Source: Pannonibacter carbonis
GTDB taxonomy: Bacteria; Pseudomonadota; Alphaproteobacteria; Rhizobiales; Stappiaceae
Direction of reading: 5' to 3'
NCBI RefSeq assembly: GCF_003012935.1
Contig: NZ_PUDR01000003.1
Coordinates: 310,001 to 374,000 of the forward strand
DNA: 64,000 bases
Shown: one piece after another, positions 17,394 through 26,190 of the stretch
Numbering within the stretch: the stretch's first letter is position 1
Layout of the letters: each line of letters starts with the position of its first letter
Translations under genes and position numbers: made by a program
The notes under the pieces: generated by a model
Told to the model about the DNA's origin: nothing
What the model saw: only the letters and a program-made list of their open reading frames with translations
Databases searched by the model: none

Positions 17394-18914
17394 TCAGCCG
17401 CCGAGCTTGGGGATGGAGTGGGCGTGCGTCGCAAACGCGATGTTCTTGGTTTCCATGTAGAAATCGAAGGACCAGTCACCGCCGTCGCGGCCAATGCCGG
17501 AGTTCTTGACGCCGCCGAAGGGGGTCGGAAGATGGCGGACGTTCTCAGAGTTCACCCAGATCATCCCCGCCTCGAGGCTTTCGGAGAAACGGAAGGCGCG
17601 GGTGACGTCATTGGTCCAGATGTAGCCCGTGAGGCCGTATTCGACGTCATTGGCAATCGTGAGGGCTTCCTCTTCCGTCTTGAACGGGATCGCCGTCAGG
17701 ACCGGGCCGAAGATTTCCTCCTGCGCGATGCGCATGGACTGGGTGGCACCGGTGAACAGCGTCGGGCTGACATAATGCCCGCTGGCGAACTCACCGCCGA
17801 GCTTCTGGCCGCCGACGGCAATGGTGGCCCCGTCTTCACGGGCGATGTCGAAGTAGGAGAGAACCTTCTTCTCGTGCACCTCGTGGATCAGCGGGCCGAT
17901 GACGGTGTCCGGATCGAGCGGATGGCCGACCTTGATGCGGGCGGCCTTCTCGGCAACCTTGGCGACGAAAGCGTCATGGATGCTCTCTTCCACCAAGAGG
18001 CGGGAGGAGGAGGTGCAGCGCTCGCCGTTCAGCGAATAGATCATGAAGACGGCGGCATCAGCAGCCCGCTCCAGATCGGCATCAGCGAAGACCACGACGG
18101 GGTTCTTTCCGCCGAGTTCAAAGTGAACGCGCTTCAGCGTGTCGGAGCCTTGACGCATGATCATCGAGCCGGTGCGGCTTTCGCCGACAAACGCAATGGC
18201 CTTGATGTCCGGGTGCATGGTGAGTGCCTTGCCGGCGTCCTCGCCGAAGCCGTTGACGAGGTTCCAGACGCCCCTCGGCAGGCCTGCCTCCTCGGCGATC
18301 TCGACCAGCAGACGGGCGGTCAGCGGCGAGAATTCGGCCGGCTTGTGGACGACGGTGCAGCCGGCAGCGAGCGCCGGCGCGATCTTCCATGTCGACAGCA
18401 TGAAGGGCGTGTTCCACGGCGTGATGACGCCGACCGGTCCGATTGGATGGCGGGTGGTGATGTTCACCTGTCCCGGCGCCTGGATCGACTGGCCGTCGCG
18501 GGCTTCCGGCGCCTTGTCGGCATAGAAGCGGAAGTTTTCCGCTCCGCGCAGCGCTGCCTTGGACATGAAACGCAGCGCCTGGCCGGTGTCCATGCATTCG
18601 GTGAAGGCAATCTCGTCTGCGCGGGCAACGATGCCGTCAGCGATCTTGTGCAGGATCTTGCGCCGGTCTGCGCCGGAGAGGGCGGCCCAGCTCTTGAACG
18701 CCGCCTTGGCCGCCTTGGCCGCCTTGTCGATGTCGGAGGCGCCGCCCTTGGCGACCTTGGCCAGCAGCCGGCCATCGGCCGGAGAACGGGTCTCGAAGGT
18801 CTTGCCGCTGTCGGCCGGAACCGAAACGCCGCCGATATGGTTCAGCACGCCATCGCGGGCAAAGCGGGCGAGATAGTCTTCGGCACGGGCCAGGTTCTTT
18901 TGCAGGTCGCTCAT
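17394..18914 (-). CDS. hpaE: 5-carboxymethyl-2-hydroxymuconate semialdehyde dehydrogenase HpaE
   Basis: An NAD-dependent aldehyde dehydrogenase of 506 residues that oxidises the ring-cleavage semialdehyde to 5-carboxymethyl-2-hydroxymuconate. It has the family landmarks: TPWNTPFMLSTWK, the catalytic Glu in HFELGGKNPVVV, the catalytic Cys in NGERCTSSSR, and QEEIFGPVL. The assignment to this substrate comes from the flanking hpaF and hpaD genes. It overlaps hpaF by 4 bp. Confidence 0.93.
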   Translation of the reverse strand: MSDLQKNLARAEDYLARFARDGVLNHIGGVSVPADSGKTFETRSPADGRLLAKVAKGGASDIDKAAKAAKAAFKSWAALSGADRRKILHKIADGIVARADEIAFTECMDTGQALRFMSKAALRGAENFRFYADKAPEARDGQSIQAPGQVNITTRHPIGPVGVITPWNTPFMLSTWKIAPALAAGCTVVHKPAEFSPLTARLLVEIAEEAGLPRGVWNLVNGFGEDAGKALTMHPDIKAIAFVGESRTGSMIMRQGSDTLKRVHFELGGKNPVVVFADADLERAADAAVFMIYSLNGERCTSSSRLLVEESIHDAFVAKVAEKAARIKVGHPLDPDTVIGPLIHEVHEKKVLSYFDIAREDGATIAVGGQKLGGEFASGHYVSPTLFTGATQSMRIAQEEIFGPVLTAIPFKTEEEALTIANDVEYGLTGYIWTNDVTRAFRFSESLEAGMIWVNSENVRHLPTPFGGVKNSGIGRDGGDWSFDFYMETKNIAFATHAHSIPKLGG

Positions 18915-19312
18915 GGACGGTCCTTCTCGGCGTTCCGCAGACGCGGGTGCATGGTGTTGCGCTTCCAGCTCAGGGCCGGATCGATTTCGATGATTTCGAG
19001 GGACAGGGCGAAATGCGGCTCGGCAAGCAGCGGGGCGAAGATTGCGCCGGCCGCGGCAAAGATCGCGTCGCCGCCGATCTTCTTCTCGTCAGCACTGCGA
19101 CCCACGCCGATGCGCAGGATCAGATCGACAAAGCCGTTCTGGGGCAGAAGGTCGCCAATGGCGGCATGGTCCGCCTTCAGGGCCCGCACCCTCACTGCGC
19201 CGAGTTCAAACAAGCCGGTTGAAAGCATGGCCGCATGCAGCTCTCGGCAGGCTGCCGTCATGTCAACGGCGGCCTCGACCGGGCCGGCATACTGGATTGT
19301 CAAATGTGGCAT
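18911..19312 (-). CDS. hpaF: 5-carboxymethyl-2-hydroxymuconate delta-isomerase HpaF
   Basis: A 133-residue member of the CHMI/tautomerase group, starting MPHLTIQYAG, where Pro-2 becomes the catalytic N terminus after Met removal. It isomerises 5-carboxymethyl-2-hydroxymuconate to the 2-oxo form. It is the first gene of the operon, reading away from hpaR across a 122-bp gap that contains a palindrome. The C terminus is slightly longer than in the enteric enzyme. Confidence 0.9.
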   Translation of the reverse strand: MPHLTIQYAGPVEAAVDMTAACRELHAAMLSTGLFELGAVRVRALKADHAAIGDLLPQNGFVDLILRIGVGRSADEKKIGGDAIFAAAGAIFAPLLAEPHFALSLEIIEIDPALSWKRNTMHPRLRNAEKDRP

Positions 19313-19333
19313 GGCCGTTATCCCTGTTGGTAA

Positions 19334-19345
19334 TTAACATGTTAA
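19334..19345. promoter_or_regulatory. Palindromic operator between hpaF and hpaR (probable HpaR site)
   Basis: The perfect 12-bp palindrome TTAACATGTTAA lies 22 bases before the hpaF start, in an AT-rich patch between the divergent hpaF and hpaR genes. Symmetry and placement fit binding of the MarR-type regulator HpaR, which in E. coli represses the hpa meta operon. The binding is inferred. Confidence 0.65.
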
Positions 19346-19434
19346 ATATAAATCCGCGTGGCCGTCAAATGTTTTATAGGCAACACTGAAGGCGTCGAGG
19401 GGCGCTCCTCACGTGCCGCAACAGCGAGGATTGC

Positions 19435-19938
19435 ATGGGATCGGACGGAATCGGGGATCAGGAGCCGGAGAACAAGGTTGCCTCAGGGCACTTGCGGACA
19501 ACACGCCGTTCACTCCCAATCGCCCTGTTGCGGGCGCGGGAAAGCGTGATGGCGCATTTTCGTCCCATGTTGTCGCGGTATGACCTGACCGAGCAGCAAT
19601 GGCGCGTCATGCGTGTGCTGGCCGAGGAAGGCGAGATGGACGCGACCCAGCTGGCAGCCAAGGCCCTGATCCTTGCGCCAAGCCTGACCCGGATGATTCG
19701 CCTTCTGGAGAAGCGGCTGCTGATTTTAATCCGCAAGGACGCCGATGATGGCCGGCGGACCCTGGTGCGTATTGCCCCTGAAGGTCTGGCTCTGATCGAG
19801 AGGATCCGGCCCGAGAGCGCAGCGGTCTATCAGATGCTGGAAACGCGTTGCGGCGGGGCGGAACTCGAAAGCCTGATGGATCAGTTGGACCGCCTGGTGA
19901 ACTGCCTGGGACCGGCAGAGGCGCAGGGTGACGACTGA
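19435..19938 (+). CDS. hpaR: MarR-family regulator HpaR
   Basis: A 167-residue winged-helix regulator closely matching the HpaR pattern: SLPIALLRARESVMAHFRP, then LTEQQWRVMRVLAE, the recognition helix around LILAPSLTRMIRLLEKRL, and the wing RKDADDGRRTLV. In E. coli HpaR represses the meta-cleavage operon and is released by pathway aromatics. It diverges from hpaF across the TTAACATGTTAA palindrome. The first 25 residues are not conserved, so the true start may be further in. Confidence 0.9.
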   Translation: MGSDGIGDQEPENKVASGHLRTTRRSLPIALLRARESVMAHFRPMLSRYDLTEQQWRVMRVLAEEGEMDATQLAAKALILAPSLTRMIRLLEKRLLILIRKDADDGRRTLVRIAPEGLALIERIRPESAAVYQMLETRCGGAELESLMDQLDRLVNCLGPAEAQGDD

Positions 19939-20016
19939 CCCTGACCCGTTCCAACCCATATCGCCTGGCACCCTGCATTCAGGTGCGGTGCCGGGTCCGC
20001 AGCTATGAAAGACGCC

Positions 20017-20041
20017 AAAAAATCCCGGCTCAACTACCGGG
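20017..20041 (-). terminator. Rho-independent terminator of tRNA-Glu
   Basis: Read on the minus strand, CCCGG (20041-20037) pairs with CCGGG (20028-20024) around an eight-base loop and is followed by A and six T. It lies about 48 bases past the 3' end of tRNA-Glu. Confidence 0.7.
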
Positions 20042-20088
20042 TATGCGCAAACTGGTTTTCAGGGAAGAAACCACGACCACTTGTGGAG

Positions 20089-20163
20089 TGGTACGCCCAA
20101 GGGGAATCGAACCCCTGTTTTCGCCGTGAAAGGGCGACGTCCTAACCGCTAGACGATGGGCGC
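20089..20163 (-). tRNA. tRNA-Glu (anticodon TTC)
   Basis: The minus strand folds as a cloverleaf of 75 nt including an encoded CCA. The acceptor stem GCGCCCA pairs with TGGGCGT (one G-T), the anticodon loop is CTTTCAC with TTC at its centre, and the T arm is AGGGG-TTCGATT-CCCCT. Discriminator base is A. Confidence 0.95.
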
Positions 20164-20363
20164 TTACTCGGTGCGGTCCGTGTGGGCCGCGTCGTGTGAG
20201 GAGGCTTATAGGCAGAATGATTGGAGGCTGCAAGAGGGTATTTGCATGGTTTTCCACAGGCTCGAAAATTTTCATCGGCCGGATCGGGTGCTTTGGCGGA
20301 AAACCTTGGGAGCCCGGCCGTGGCCGAACTCCTCTTATGGTTAGAAGGGCTTATAAGGTGATC

Positions 20364-20804
20364 TTACCAGCTGCCCGTGTTGGCCATCGAGTTCCACGGT
20401 TCAGCCGGGGCCTTGGCTTCGCCCTTTTGCAGCAGTTCGATCGAGATGCCGTCCGGCGACTTGACGAAGGCCATGCGGCCATCGCGCGGCGGGCGGTTGA
20501 TCGTGACGCCCTTGGCCATCAGGTCGGCGCAGAAGGCGTAGATGTCGTCGACTTCATAGGCGAGGTGACCGAAGTTGCGGCCGCCGGAATAGGTCTCCGG
20601 ATCCCAGTTGTAGGTGAGTTCGAGGAGGGGAGCGGCGTTGGCGCGACCGTTTTCCACGTCGTCACGCGCGGCCAGAAAAATCAGCGTGAAGCGGCCGGCC
20701 TCGTGCTCCATCCGGCGCACTTCGGTCATGCCCATCTTGTTGCAGTAAAAATCGAGCGAAGCTTCGACATCGGTCACGCGGACCATCGTGTGCAGGTAGC
20801 GCAT
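20364..20804 (-). CDS. gloA: Lactoylglutathione lyase GloA
   Basis: Glyoxalase I converts the methylglyoxal-glutathione hemithioacetal to S-lactoylglutathione. The 146-residue protein has the short bacterial form with the four expected metal ligands: His5 ([10 protein letters not shown]), the Glu in LLELTYNWD, the His in [11 protein letters not shown] and the Glu in [10 protein letters not shown]. It stands alone between tRNA-Glu and the divergent sirtuin gene. Confidence 0.94.
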   Translation of the reverse strand: MRYLHTMVRVTDVEASLDFYCNKMGMTEVRRMEHEAGRFTLIFLAARDDVENGRANAAPLLELTYNWDPETYSGGRNFGHLAYEVDDIYAFCADLMAKGVTINRPPRDGRMAFVKSPDGISIELLQKGEAKAPAEPWNSMANTGSW

Positions 20805-20952
20805 AGTGTCCTTTCGGAAAGCTTGAATCAGCGGGCTTCAATCAACGTGGCGGCACCGGCGGGCTTGCATGGACCTCGATGTGCGACAGAAACTGTTCGG
20901 ACAGGCCCGGAGTCAGGGCAGCTGACGAGATCTCAGACAGGACGGTGGCACC

Positions 20953-21750
20953 ATGACACGCCAATCGGACGCGCGGCAGATAGGGGATGTGGACCAGGCC
21001 AGCGCCATGCTGGCCGAGGTGTTTGCCCGGGAAGGGCGGGTGGTTGTGCTGACCGGTGCCGGGATCTCGACCGAATCGGGCATTCCCGACTACCGCTCAC
21101 CGGGAGGCATATGGGCCAGCACGACCCCTATTCAATACCAGGCCTTCGTCTCAGACAAGGCGTCCCGGCTCGAGGACTGGCGCCGCCGGTTTCATTTTCT
21201 GGCTGAGTTCACGTCTGCCATTCCCAACGCAGCGCATCAGGCGCTGGCCCGACTGGCTGGCCCCCGACTGGCTGACCGGGGACAGGTCGATCTCGTCATC
21301 ACCCAGAACATCGACGGGCTGCACCAGCGGGCGGGACTTTCTGCCGACCGGCTGGTCGAACTGCATGGCAACGGTACCTATGCCCATTGCCTCGATTGCA
21401 GGGCCAAAGCCCGGATCGAGGATCAGGAGGCGGTCGTCGCGGCAGGCAGAAGCCCGCGCTGCCAGGCTTGCAATGGCCTTTTGAAGGCCGCCGTCATCAG
21501 CTTCGGCGAGGCCATGCCACAGGAGAAGATGGCTCGCGCGGTCACTGCCGCCCGTCGCTGTGATGTGTTTCTGGTGCTTGGATCCTCGCTCGTGGTCCAT
21601 CCTGCTGCCGCCTTGCCAGAGATCGCGGTTGATGCCGGCGCACAGTTGATCATCGTTAACAGGGATCCAACGCCCCTGGATGACCTCGCTGAGTGTCGCA
21701 TCCTGACGCCGCTTTCGCAGACCTTCGGACGGTTTTCATCCGACTGCTGA
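20953..21750 (+). CDS. SIR2-family NAD-dependent protein deacylase
   Basis: A 265-residue sirtuin. It has the NAD-binding motif VVLTGAGISTESGIPDYRSP, the TQNIDGLHQRAG motif, the catalytic His in ELHGNGTYA, a four-Cys zinc site (CLDC and CQAC), and VLGSSLVVHPAA in the second Rossmann half. It should remove acyl groups from lysines using NAD. It lacks the Tyr/Arg pair typical of CobB-type desuccinylases near the substrate pocket as far as I can judge, so plain deacetylation is likelier. Single gene, divergent from gloA. Confidence 0.9.
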   Translation: MTRQSDARQIGDVDQASAMLAEVFAREGRVVVLTGAGISTESGIPDYRSPGGIWASTTPIQYQAFVSDKASRLEDWRRRFHFLAEFTSAIPNAAHQALARLAGPRLADRGQVDLVITQNIDGLHQRAGLSADRLVELHGNGTYAHCLDCRAKARIEDQEAVVAAGRSPRCQACNGLLKAAVISFGEAMPQEKMARAVTAARRCDVFLVLGSSLVVHPAAALPEIAVDAGAQLIIVNRDPTPLDDLAECRILTPLSQTFGRFSSDC

Positions 21751-21886
21751 TGCATTGCAGCAGATGCAGCTGTGGTTAGTTAACAAAATCCTCTGGTGGA
21801 GGGGCAAGCTGGTGTTATCCTTTTGTTAGGAATCAGGGGGTGCGTGAGTCGGACAAGACTTTTGCCCGCTGGCTGATGCGGCGTAG

Positions 21887-22486
21887 ATGATGGGGCGTTG
21901 GACGATGGGGGGAAAAGCGGCACAGGATCCCCGACTGATCGAGGCGATGGCCGACGATGTCGGCGTCGACGTGATCGAGGTTGCGGGAACCATCAAGTGG
22001 TTCGACATCGCCAAGGGGTACGGCTTCATTGTGCCGGACAATGGCATGCCGGACATTCTTCTTCACGTCACGTGCCTGCGCCGCGACGGGTTCCAGACCG
22101 CCTACGAAGGCGCGCGGGTCATCTGCGAAGTGCTCGACAAGGCACGGGGGCTACAGGCCTTCCGCATCCTGTCGATGGACGAATCCACCGCCGTGCATCC
22201 TTCGCAGCTGCCGCCCTCCCGCACTCACGTCCAGGTGGTGCCGGAGACCGGGTTTGAGCGCGCAAGCGTGAAATGGTTCAACCGGGTCAAGGGCTTCGGC
22301 TTCCTGACACAGGGCGAGGGATCGGAGGACATCTTCATTCACATGGAGACACTCCGCCGCTTTGGTATCACCGAGCTTCGTCCGGGCCAGGACGTTCTGG
22401 TCCGGTTCGGTATGGGCCCGAAAGGCCGCATGGCTGCGGAAATCAGGCCGGTAGGCTCTGGCACACATATTCCGTCCTCGCACTGA
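21887..22486 (+). CDS. Double cold-shock-domain protein
   Basis: A 199-residue protein with two cold-shock domains. The first (about 30-95) has GTIKWFDIAKGYGFIVPD but a diverged RNP2 (DILLHVTCL); the second (about 125-190) has ASVKWFNRVKGFGFLTQG and DIFIHMETLRRFGI. Such tandem proteins are usual in Rhizobiales and bind single-stranded RNA or DNA. The start could be ATG 21887, 21890 or 21905; none has a good ribosome-binding site. It lies upstream of the DUF192 gene, an arrangement common in this group. Confidence 0.88.
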   Translation: MMGRWTMGGKAAQDPRLIEAMADDVGVDVIEVAGTIKWFDIAKGYGFIVPDNGMPDILLHVTCLRRDGFQTAYEGARVICEVLDKARGLQAFRILSMDESTAVHPSQLPPSRTHVQVVPETGFERASVKWFNRVKGFGFLTQGEGSEDIFIHMETLRRFGITELRPGQDVLVRFGMGPKGRMAAEIRPVGSGTHIPSSH

Positions 22487-22767
22487 GTTGTCGAGTTAGA
22501 CGGGACGTTTGATCAGTCAGGAGATGAGCCGCCGGGACAGTTTTCCGGCGAAGTTGAAGGTTTGCGGTTCGCCGCAAGCCAATGACCTGTTGCGTTCGCT
22601 GTCTGGCGTGTTTGGCCAGGCGGCCAGACAGGTTGGCCCTGACGGGAGCGGTCGCAGAAGCGGCAGTCGCTGGAAGGGGCAGGGGGCTTCTGTAAGCAGG
22701 CCCCGATGCAGGTTCAGTCCGGCATCATCTGTAAAGTTGAGTTTGCGTTGTCCAGGGGGACTTTGTC

Positions 22768-23334
22768 ATGCGTATCACCCATTTCACGGCGCCGTCGCGC
22801 GCTCTTCCCGTCCGTGGCCGCCCGGCTCCGGCGGCGTCTTGGCGTGAAGCGGCGGCGATACTTGCCCGTGCCGCCCTGATCGGCGTTATTGTCCTGTTCG
22901 GCGTTCTTGCTACCCGTGCCGCCCGCGCCGACACTGTGTCAGCGGCCGGCCTTCCGGTCGAAACCGTGGCGATTGCAACAGCGACGGGCCCCGTGTCCTT
23001 TGTTGCCGAAGTCGTATCCACCGAGGCGCAGCGTGCCATCGGGCTGATGAACCGCAAGGAACTGGCGGCCGACGCCGGCATGCTTTTTGTCTTCGAGCGC
23101 GAAGGCGAGCGGCATTTCTGGATGCAGAACACCTATGTTGCCCTCGACATGATCTTCATCGCCGCGGATGGAAAGATCGTGTCCATCGCGCCGGACACCA
23201 CGCCGCTGTCGCAGAAGATCATCTCTTCCGGGGCTCCGGCGCTTTATGTGCTGGAGGTGGTTGCCGGAACCTCGGCCCGGCTCGGCATCGAACCTGGCCA
23301 GAGTGTCACTGCCCCCAGCATCCTGCGCCGCTGA
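22768..23334 (+). CDS. Exported DUF192 protein
   Basis: A 188-residue protein with a long N-terminal hydrophobic segment (about 30-50, ending AARAD) acting as signal or anchor, then a DUF192 domain: STEAQRAIGLMNRKEL, MLFVFEREGERHFWMQNTYVALDMIFI and the C-terminal ALYVLEVVAGTSARLGI. The family is widespread and secreted, with no agreed function. The 281-bp gap before it holds no convincing gene. Confidence 0.85.
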   Translation: MRITHFTAPSRALPVRGRPAPAASWREAAAILARAALIGVIVLFGVLATRAARADTVSAAGLPVETVAIATATGPVSFVAEVVSTEAQRAIGLMNRKELAADAGMLFVFEREGERHFWMQNTYVALDMIFIAADGKIVSIAPDTTPLSQKIISSGAPALYVLEVVAGTSARLGIEPGQSVTAPSILRR

Positions 23335-23401
23335 GGCTTGCGCCGCCGCAGCAATAGATGTATCGAACACTTCGCCGCCGCATCGCTCGGGCCGGCAACA
23401 T

Positions 23402-23478
23402 CGGGGTATAGCGCAGCCTGGTAGCGCATCTGCTTTGGGAGCAGAGGGTCGCAAGTTCGAATCTTGCTGCCCCGACCA
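23402..23478 (+). tRNA. tRNA-Pro (anticodon TGG)
   Basis: A 77-nt cloverleaf including encoded CCA. The acceptor CGGGGTA pairs with TGCCCCG, the anticodon loop is TTTGGGA with TGG, and the T arm GCAAG-TTCGAAT-CTTGC is intact. Confidence 0.95.
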
Positions 23479-23733
23479 TCTTTTCAAGCACTTGGCGGCG
23501 TCTGGTGCCGCAAAAAAAGCCGACCTGTGGGAGCGCTGTGGGAGCATGCCCGCCCGGCAGCTTCTGGTCGTTGGCCGCCGCCTTATCCCCTTGCTTCCCT
23601 TTGCCTTGCCAGGTCGACCCGGCCTCGGCACAACGCTGCATTGCCCTGCGGCTTTGGGTTTCCACCACCCCGCGTCCGTTCCACTGTTGCCGCGCCGCGT
23701 AACTTCACGCGGCTTAACATGTTGGGGACGTAG

Positions 23734-24438
23734 ATGGTTCTGGACAGTTTCGACACATCCACCCTTGTTGCCGCCGAGGCCCTGGGCCGCCTGACGGGCG
23801 AGATCCGGGCCGCTGGCCTGACGCTTGAGGAAAGCGCTGACTTTGTCGCCTTTGAACAGGCGGCTGAGGCCAGCGAGGACCGGTATCTCATGGAGGATTT
23901 CTCCTCCCGGTTTTTCGACCTGCACGCCAGCAATGCCTTCTGGATCGGCGTACGGGACGGGGACGGCAAGATCGCCTCGCTGCAGGCTGCAAAGGTGGAG
24001 GATCTGCGCGATCGCCCGCTGGCCGCGTTCTGGCAGCAGCAGCAACGCCGGATATTCGCCGATCCCGCAGACGGCACCGCCCGGCTCGGCAGCGCCCACG
24101 CCGCCGACGCTTTTGAACTCCGCGGCCGTATTGTCTACCATGGCAATCTCTGGCTGCGCCGGGACCTGCGTGGCCGCGGTCTCGCCGAGAAACTGACCCA
24201 GACCGGGTTTCTTGTTGCCCTGCTGAAGTGGCGGCCCGACTGGCTTTACGGCCTGATGGCCGAGACAAACGCCCTGAAGGGATTTGGCCTGCGGGTTGGT
24301 TACCGACGGTTCGCTCCGCGCGGCACCCACTGGATCCTGCCGCCGGCGCATATCCGGCCGGATGACTGGCTGGTCTGGTCGAGCCGCGCCGATCTTGTCA
24401 CGCTGGCGCGTGCGATCAGCGCTCGATCGACTGAATGA
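23734..24438 (+). CDS. GNAT-like protein of unknown function
   Basis: A 234-residue cytoplasmic protein. The C-terminal half resembles a GNAT acyltransferase: GNLWLRRDLRGRGLAEKL matches the acetyl-CoA pyrophosphate-loop pattern (R-G-x-G-L-A), followed by LYGLMAETNALKGFGLRVGYRRF. The N-terminal 60 residues are acidic and helical. Substrate unknown. Its last 23 bases overlap the end of the convergent hypothetical gene. Confidence 0.6.
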   Translation: MVLDSFDTSTLVAAEALGRLTGEIRAAGLTLEESADFVAFEQAAEASEDRYLMEDFSSRFFDLHASNAFWIGVRDGDGKIASLQAAKVEDLRDRPLAAFWQQQQRRIFADPADGTARLGSAHAADAFELRGRIVYHGNLWLRRDLRGRGLAEKLTQTGFLVALLKWRPDWLYGLMAETNALKGFGLRVGYRRFAPRGTHWILPPAHIRPDDWLVWSSRADLVTLARAISARSTE

Positions 24439-24925
24439 GGCCGTAATAGGCGCAGAACCGGGTCGGCGCGCCGGCCCGGGGACGCAGGGCAACAATCAGC
24501 CGCTCGAAGGCGACTTCCACCGGGGCACCGTTCAGATGCAGCCGGGTGCGCGCGTAGCCATAATAGGCGCCCCGTTCCAGGGCGATTCGATAGCCGTCAG
24601 CCGCAGCCGCCTCAAGCTCCGCATCCGGTGTCCGCAGGCCGGAGTCAGGCGATCGCGTCCAGTCGTCGCCAAACAGCTGGCGCTGCGAACAATCTTGGCC
24701 GACGTAGAAAATCGGTGGCGGCACGCCTTCGGCAACCTTGTCGGAGCACAGGCTCAGATAGGGCATGTGTAGCCGCAGCCGGTTGTCGGCAATGCCGCCC
24801 GACGCGCGCGCATCCTCAAGGAACCGCGCGAGACGCGGATCGGCAAGACCCCGGTCGATGGCATCAAGTCCCAGGTCAGCAAACATGTAGTTCGGACGCG
24901 CCAGCATGATGTCGAGTGCAGTCAT
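24416..24925 (-). CDS. Hypothetical protein, possibly PAS-like
   Basis: A 169-residue cytoplasmic protein I do not recognise with certainty. The N terminus is helical; the rest is mixed alpha/beta with PPIFYVGQDC near the middle and YARTRLHLNGAPVEVAFERLIVAL towards the end, which could be the sheet of a PAS-like sensor domain. It converges on the GNAT-like gene with a 23-bp overlap. Function unknown. Confidence 0.5.
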   Translation of the reverse strand: MTALDIMLARPNYMFADLGLDAIDRGLADPRLARFLEDARASGGIADNRLRLHMPYLSLCSDKVAEGVPPPIFYVGQDCSQRQLFGDDWTRSPDSGLRTPDAELEAAAADGYRIALERGAYYGYARTRLHLNGAPVEVAFERLIVALRPRAGAPTRFCAYYGLIQSIER

Positions 24926-25125
24926 TTGGAATCGGATAGCCCGGCTTCAGACATAGCGAGCTAGATCCCAAAGTGCCGCATTCTTTTTTCAAGGCGATTG
25001 CGATTAGTTGACAGGACACGCCTATCTCCAGACCGCGCTCATCTTTTGATGAGACCCGATCACAGCGCGGCAGCCTCAACACGAGCCCCATGGCCATCCG
25101 TATGGCCATCCGCATGGTCCACCGC

Positions 25126-25314
25126 TCAGGTTTCTCGCGCAAATGCGCGCACGAGTAGATCGATCACGTCAAGAAACTGCTCCCGCATCTCGGGCAGCAG
25201 GTCGCCGACATGCGAGACCTGGTAATCGATGCTGAGGATCATGTCCCACATGTCGGACAGGCCCTTTTCCTCGACAGCTTGTCTCAGGCGGATGAGCCGG
25301 GCATTCGTAGGCAT
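25126..25314 (-). CDS. Small helical hypothetical protein
   Basis: A possible 62-residue acidic, helical protein starting MPTNARLIRLRQ. Residues 5-60 could form three helices. The frame is open upstream to 25488, with further in-frame ATGs at 25341 and beyond, but the upstream part has unusual composition. Ribosome-binding sites are weak for all starts. I do not recognise a family; reality of the gene is uncertain. Confidence 0.4.
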   Translation of the reverse strand: MPTNARLIRLRQAVEEKGLSDMWDMILSIDYQVSHVGDLLPEMREQFLDVIDLLVRAFARET

Positions 25315-25768
25315 GCTGTGCTCATGCTGGTACTGGCTCATGCGCAGCGGTATCATCTTGGGCGTCGGTCCTGGAAGGCCGGTTTTGCTGGCGTCAGGGC
25401 AATGGGGCGGACGCCAGATGTCCGACCGAATAATTGTCTGATGAACGTAAATCCAATTTCGCCAATGCGAAAGCAATCGTCGGTGCAAGGCCGATTGTAT
25501 TTGGCAGACTTTGGCCGGTTTTTCCAGAGGGCAGGCTGATCAGACTGCGGCTCTCTCCTGCTTCTTCAGTCTCGCAATACGCCGGCTTGCCGTGATTGTG
25601 GTCATCTGGGGGAGTGCGTGTCGCGATCTGCAGCATCATGTTGACATTGATGTCAAACACGCGGAAAACGGGGCATGTTTCGGGGCTGGCGCGCTGGCGC
25701 TGCCAGGCTTTGGCTGGCAAAGGCTTCCGGGACGCGCGAGACACACAGTCAACATCAGGACACGCGAC
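25315..25768. other. Intergenic stretch with one strong palindrome
   Basis: No convincing gene is seen between the small hypothetical gene and the NDUFS4-like gene. The only notable element is the palindrome at 25641-25656. The open frame that runs into the NDUFS4-like gene from 25511 has atypical composition and lacks a ribosome-binding site. Confidence 0.5.
25641..25656. promoter_or_regulatory. Palindrome TTGACAT-TG-ATGTCAA
   Basis: A perfect 7-bp inverted repeat with a 2-base centre, about 110 bases before the NDUFS4-like ATG. Size and spacing are typical of a dimeric regulator site; the regulator is unknown, and it may equally be chance. Confidence 0.35.
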
Positions 25769-26074
25769 ATGGTTGCGCGCATCTATCGTCCGGCCAAGAC
25801 GGCCATGCAGTCGGGCAAGGGCAAGACCCAGCGCTGGGTGCTCGAATATGAACCGGAAGTGGCCCGGACCGTCGAGCCCTTGATGGGCTATACCTCGTCA
25901 TCGGACATGAAGCAGCAGGTCCGGTTGTATTTCGAGACCGTCGAGGAGGCTGTGGCCTGCGCGTCGCGCCTCGGGGTTGCCTACCGCGTCGAGAAGCCGA
26001 AGGACCGCATCGTTCGTGGTGCCTCCTACTCGGACAATTTCCGCTTTGACCGGTCTGCGCCCTGGACCCATTGA
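25769..26074 (+). CDS. NADH dehydrogenase (complex I) accessory subunit, NDUFS4-like
   Basis: A 101-residue homologue of the mitochondrial 18-kDa subunit NDUFS4, found as an accessory complex I subunit in alphaproteobacteria. Landmarks are the N-terminal ARIYRPAKTAMQSG, then WVLEYEP, the central MGYTSSSD, and the C-terminal YSDNFRFDR. It acts on the matrix-equivalent (cytoplasmic) arm of complex I. It is followed by tRNA-Arg, an arrangement I know from other Rhizobiales. Confidence 0.92.
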   Translation: MVARIYRPAKTAMQSGKGKTQRWVLEYEPEVARTVEPLMGYTSSSDMKQQVRLYFETVEEAVACASRLGVAYRVEKPKDRIVRGASYSDNFRFDRSAPWTH

Positions 26075-26190
26075 ACCGCGTTGACCGGTCGGGGCCAGGT
26101 TGGTCCCGTTCTCTGTCTGCGGTCGAAGGTTCGCGCATTCTGGCTCCGGTACAGTCCGGAGCCATGTCCGTTTCTTAACGGGCGACAATC

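Noticed and set aside
22509-22847. Open frame between the cold-shock and DUF192 genes
   Set aside because: It overlaps the DUF192 start in another frame, has atypical composition and no recognisable product.
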